Below are positions 61,631 to 64,000 of a stretch of 64,000 nucleotides of DNA, piece by piece; the stretch's first letter is position 1, and each line of letters begins with the position of its first letter. The position numbers were made by a program, and so were the translations under genes. This DNA comes from Methylotuvimicrobium sp. KM2 (GTDB taxonomy: Bacteria > Pseudomonadota > Gammaproteobacteria > Methylococcales > Methylomonadaceae), in assembly GCF_038051925.1 (NCBI RefSeq), contig NZ_CP150634.1, positions 930,001 through 994,000 on the forward strand, given 5' to 3'. Below the pieces are notes generated by a model. That model searched no databases. It saw nothing but the letters and a program-made list of their open reading frames with translations, and was not told where the DNA came from.

Positions 61631-63444
61631 AGCTGCGATCCCGCCGAGAAATGCACCTGAAACGACGAACCCGATTCATGAAAAGGCACTGCGAAATCGA
61701 TCCGCACCGGACCGACCGGCGATATCCAGCGGATGCCGAGTCCCGCGCCGATTTTTACATCGATATCGCCGAAATCGTTATGCGCGTTGCCGCCGTCGAC
61801 AAAGGCCGCAACGCCCCATTGATCGCCTATGAATTGTTCGTATTCGAGGCTCAACACGGACAGCATCTTGCCGCCGATCACTTGGCCGGCCGCATTGGTC
61901 GGACCGAGTTCTTTGTATTCGTAGCCTCGTATCGATTGCGCGCCGCCGGCATAATAACGATATGTCGTTGGCAAATCCTCGAAATTACTGACTAAGCTTG
62001 CGCCGACGTCACCACGCATGATGAAGCGCCCGGACCAAGGCACGCCGGTAATCAATCGCGCGCCGGCGCCGGCTTGCACGAAACTCAGCGACGAGACGGC
62101 CGATTCGTGCGCGCCGGCCAAAGAAAAATTCAAGTGATAACCTTCGGTGGGTCGGATCGGCGAGTTACTGCGCGTGTATTGCAGGCGAACGCCGGGTATC
62201 AATAACAAGGCGCTGCTATCGACATCGGCCGATTGGAACGACTCGTAAACGAGATCCAGAAAGCCGATTTGCTGCCAGCCGCTCGGTGCTATGCGTTGCC
62301 GTTGTGCCGATAGTTTGAACATATTCGAAGTGAATGCATCAGGATCTTCCCGTTTGAAGCCCGCGCCGAGACTGAAAAAGTCGCTGGTCGGTTGTTGTAG
62401 CGGAATGTTATAGCGGCTTTCCGCGGTCGACAGCACCGGCGACAGGTCCAAGGCCGCGTTGAAAGTGTGTCCGCGCCTATTTAGCCGCCGATTGGTATAA
62501 CCTAAGCTGAACAGCGGGCCGAAATTCGTGTCGTAACCGACGCCGACTTCGTAGCTGTGTTTCTTTTGAGGATAGAGCGCGATGTCGACCGGCACTTTTA
62601 AAGCGACCGCGTCGTCGATACGAGGCCGGATTTCTATGGTCCTGAAATAACCGCCTGCGGTTAGATTGTTGTAGGTGTCGGCCAGTTTTCGGCTTGAATA
62701 AGACTCGTCTTCTTCAAGCGGGATAAAGCGTTGAACGAAGTCCGGATTCAGAATGTCTTGATCAATATTGACTTCGCCGAAGAAATAGCGCTGTCCGGAT
62801 GCGAAATCGAGAACGATTTTGGCGCTGTTGCGTTCGGTATCGACTTTGATCGCGCTTTTCAGAAATCTGGCGTCGAAATAGCCGCGTTCCTGGGCGAGAG
62901 ATTGAAAACTGCTCTTGAACGATTCGTAGCGTCCATGGTGTAGAATTTTGCCGGTTTTGATGGGGTTTTTGGTAAGCAATTGCTTATACGCCGTATCGAA
63001 CTCCGCCTCTCCCGTGATACTTATGGCAAGTTCTTCGATGCGCACCGGCGGGCCGCGGGTAATTTTGAATTCGGCGTGCCAGCAGTCTTCGTTGAAGTCC
63101 AGTTTTTTTTCGACGCGGGTGTGATAGTAGCCAAGCGCCCGCATCGCTTTGTCGATTTCGGTTTCGGCTTGCGCGAATAGACGATTGAGCCGCCATTGCG
63201 GCGCGTCGCAAGCTTCCTTGGCCAAACTCAAGAAGGCGCGCACATTGGCTTTTTGTCCGCTGCTGACGCCTGAAATGACAATCTCCGGGGTATCGGGCTC
63301 GAAAACGTCGAACGGCAGCAAACGGCGCAGCATGGCTTGAAAACCGCTTTCGCTTTCAAGTGTCGTAGCGGCGATGCCGTTGCAAGAAACAAGCAACAAT
63401 GCCGGGAGACAGAGGCTTTTTCGGCACTTGAAGATGCTTAACAT
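61627..63444 (-). CDS. tamA: Outer-membrane assembly protein TamA
   Basis: 605 residues. Signal peptide (cleavage after IAA), POTRA domains (KALGYYHTRVEKKLDFNED, GYFDARFLKSAIKVD, FFGEVNIDQDILN), and a C-terminal 16-strand barrel of the BamA superfamily ending WISPVGPVRIDFAVPF and QVHFSAGSQL. The RGYEYKELGP motif is present. First gene of tamA-tamB. Confidence 0.95.
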   Translation of the reverse strand: MLSIFKCRKSLCLPALLLVSCNGIAATTLESESGFQAMLRRLLPFDVFEPDTPEIVISGVSSGQKANVRAFLSLAKEACDAPQWRLNRLFAQAETEIDKAMRALGYYHTRVEKKLDFNEDCWHAEFKITRGPPVRIEELAISITGEAEFDTAYKQLLTKNPIKTGKILHHGRYESFKSSFQSLAQERGYFDARFLKSAIKVDTERNSAKIVLDFASGQRYFFGEVNIDQDILNPDFVQRFIPLEEDESYSSRKLADTYNNLTAGGYFRTIEIRPRIDDAVALKVPVDIALYPQKKHSYEVGVGYDTNFGPLFSLGYTNRRLNRRGHTFNAALDLSPVLSTAESRYNIPLQQPTSDFFSLGAGFKREDPDAFTSNMFKLSAQRQRIAPSGWQQIGFLDLVYESFQSADVDSSALLLIPGVRLQYTRSNSPIRPTEGYHLNFSLAGAHESAVSSLSFVQAGAGARLITGVPWSGRFIMRGDVGASLVSNFEDLPTTYRYYAGGAQSIRGYEYKELGPTNAAGQVIGGKMLSVLSLEYEQFIGDQWGVAAFVDGGNAHNDFGDIDVKIGAGLGIRWISPVGPVRIDFAVPFHESGSSFQVHFSAGSQL

Positions 63445-63453
63445 AAAAATGAA

Positions 63454-63470
63454 GGCCGAAAATTTCGGCC
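63454..63470 (-). terminator. Short hairpin after the lipoprotein gene
   Basis: GGCCGA, five bases, TCGGCC. Read on the minus strand it is followed by TTCATTTTTAT. It lies between the lipoprotein gene and tamA and may act as a weak terminator. Confidence 0.5.
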
Positions 63471-63488
63471 CATGCTGTCAGGGATTTA

Positions 63489-63890
63489 TTAATCGGATAA
63501 CGGAAAGACTTCGATCGACTCGGCGGGTTGAGGCGCCGGGTAAGATGGATAAGCGCTTTCTTGAGGTCGACCGGTTTGGTAAAGCCTTTCGCCTTCTTCG
63601 AGTAGTTTTTTGCCTTGTTCGATCATGTTTTGGCCATCTTTGACTTGAAGCTCGCCTTGCGCGACCAGTTTCTTGCCTTCGTTGATCGTATCGCGGCCTT
63701 CGGCAATTCTTTTATTGCCGTCCTTGACCAGGCGGCTGCCTTCATTCCATTTAATGCCGGCTTCGATGAATGGACCGCCTTGTTTAATCATCAGATCGCC
63801 TTTGCTGGGTGCGGGCGTGTTGCAACCGGTCAATTGAGTAGCGAATACCGAAAGTACCGGCAATAGGATCGATAATTTGGTTTTTGACAT
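63489..63890 (-). CDS. Lipoprotein with heptad-like Gly repeats
   Basis: 133 residues. Lipobox QLTGCNT. The mature part consists of 7-residue near-repeats with a Gly at every seventh position (IKWNEGSRLVKDGNKRIAEGRDTINEGKKLVAQGELQVKDGQNMIEQGKKLLEEG), which would form a regular amphipathic helix, and a Pro-rich tail. Similar repeat lipoproteins are known without function. It is upstream of tamA on the same strand, with a hairpin between. Confidence 0.75.
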   Translation of the reverse strand: MSKTKLSILLPVLSVFATQLTGCNTPAPSKGDLMIKQGGPFIEAGIKWNEGSRLVKDGNKRIAEGRDTINEGKKLVAQGELQVKDGQNMIEQGKKLLEEGERLYQTGRPQESAYPSYPAPQPAESIEVFPLSD

Positions 63891-64000
63891 GACTGGGCCT
63901 TTTGATTTGGAAAAAACGAGCCGGTATTATAACGTAATTAAGGAATTAGCGGGCTCCAGAGGGAGGATTCATTCGAAGAGGGGAGGGGTGGTGAAATCCT

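Noticed and set aside
1..64000. CRISPR array
   Set aside because: No regularly spaced short direct repeats with unique spacers were seen. The repeats present are palindromic and dispersed.

Overview
The window looks like a chromosomal segment of a gammaproteobacterium. A gamma-methanotroph of the Methylococcales type is my best guess. I infer this from gene families: PEP-CTERM proteins, a thioredoxin/DUF4266/DUF3570/ApbE cluster, TamAB, MltB and MltF, a ceramidase-like membrane protein, and a pair of secreted proteins with a predicted N-terminal histidine. No taxonomic marker gene is present, so this is inference. The window has two halves: a decayed accessory region (about 1-28.7 kb) and a mostly intact core (about 28.8-64 kb).

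Accessory part 1 (57-7540) starts with an intact tRNA-Thr(TGT). Its 3' half plus about 210 bp of downstream DNA recurs at 7297-7537, so the two copies bracket a 7-kb island with no integrase. The island holds a PEP-CTERM relic, a HigBA-like module whose toxin carries an amber codon, a fragment of an ISL3 transposase, a TOTE-type primase-helicase broken by two frameshifts, a frameshifted DUF3368 toxin with an intact UPF0175 antitoxin, and an intact Phd/VapC pair.

Accessory part 2 (7.6-28.7 kb) is plasmid-derived. It has a RepA-family initiator, recurring short genes ending in KRKLR, DUF1353, an AAA ATPase beside a TolC-like secreted protein, a YdjM-like membrane hydrolase, a RecD2 fragment and a DUF1643 relic. 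Two integron-type cassettes with self-consistent core sites lie at 10859-12191. Insertion sequences are an IS66 element with an 8-bp target duplication that splits a small zinc-ribbon gene, a second IS66, an ISL3 element and a Tn3-type resolvase. Four more toxin-antitoxin modules lie here (RelBE, ParDE, UPF0175/DUF3368 and a broken VapBC-like pair). A structured RNA ending in a terminator hairpin precedes a PEP-CTERM gene.

The core half carries rmuC, a metallophosphoesterase, a decayed hipBA, a pyrophosphatase-like gene, an SDR oxidoreductase, a YkgJ protein, proA, an HDOD-GAF-GGDEF regulator, a ceramidase-like gene, mltB, a DUF3530 gene, the secreted-histidine paralogues, the thioredoxin-DUF4266-DUF3570-ApbE cluster, mltF, and tamB-tamA with an upstream lipoprotein gene. 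Ten miniature inverted-repeat elements of one superfamily are scattered from 30.7 to 54.8 kb, and I saw none in the accessory half. One sits in the hipA reading frame, and removing it with one TA restores the frame.

A recurring pattern is antitoxin intact and toxin broken: HigB-like, DUF3368, VapC-like and HipA. With the many single-base disruptions elsewhere, this suggests a region under long-term decay, unless the assembly has indel errors.
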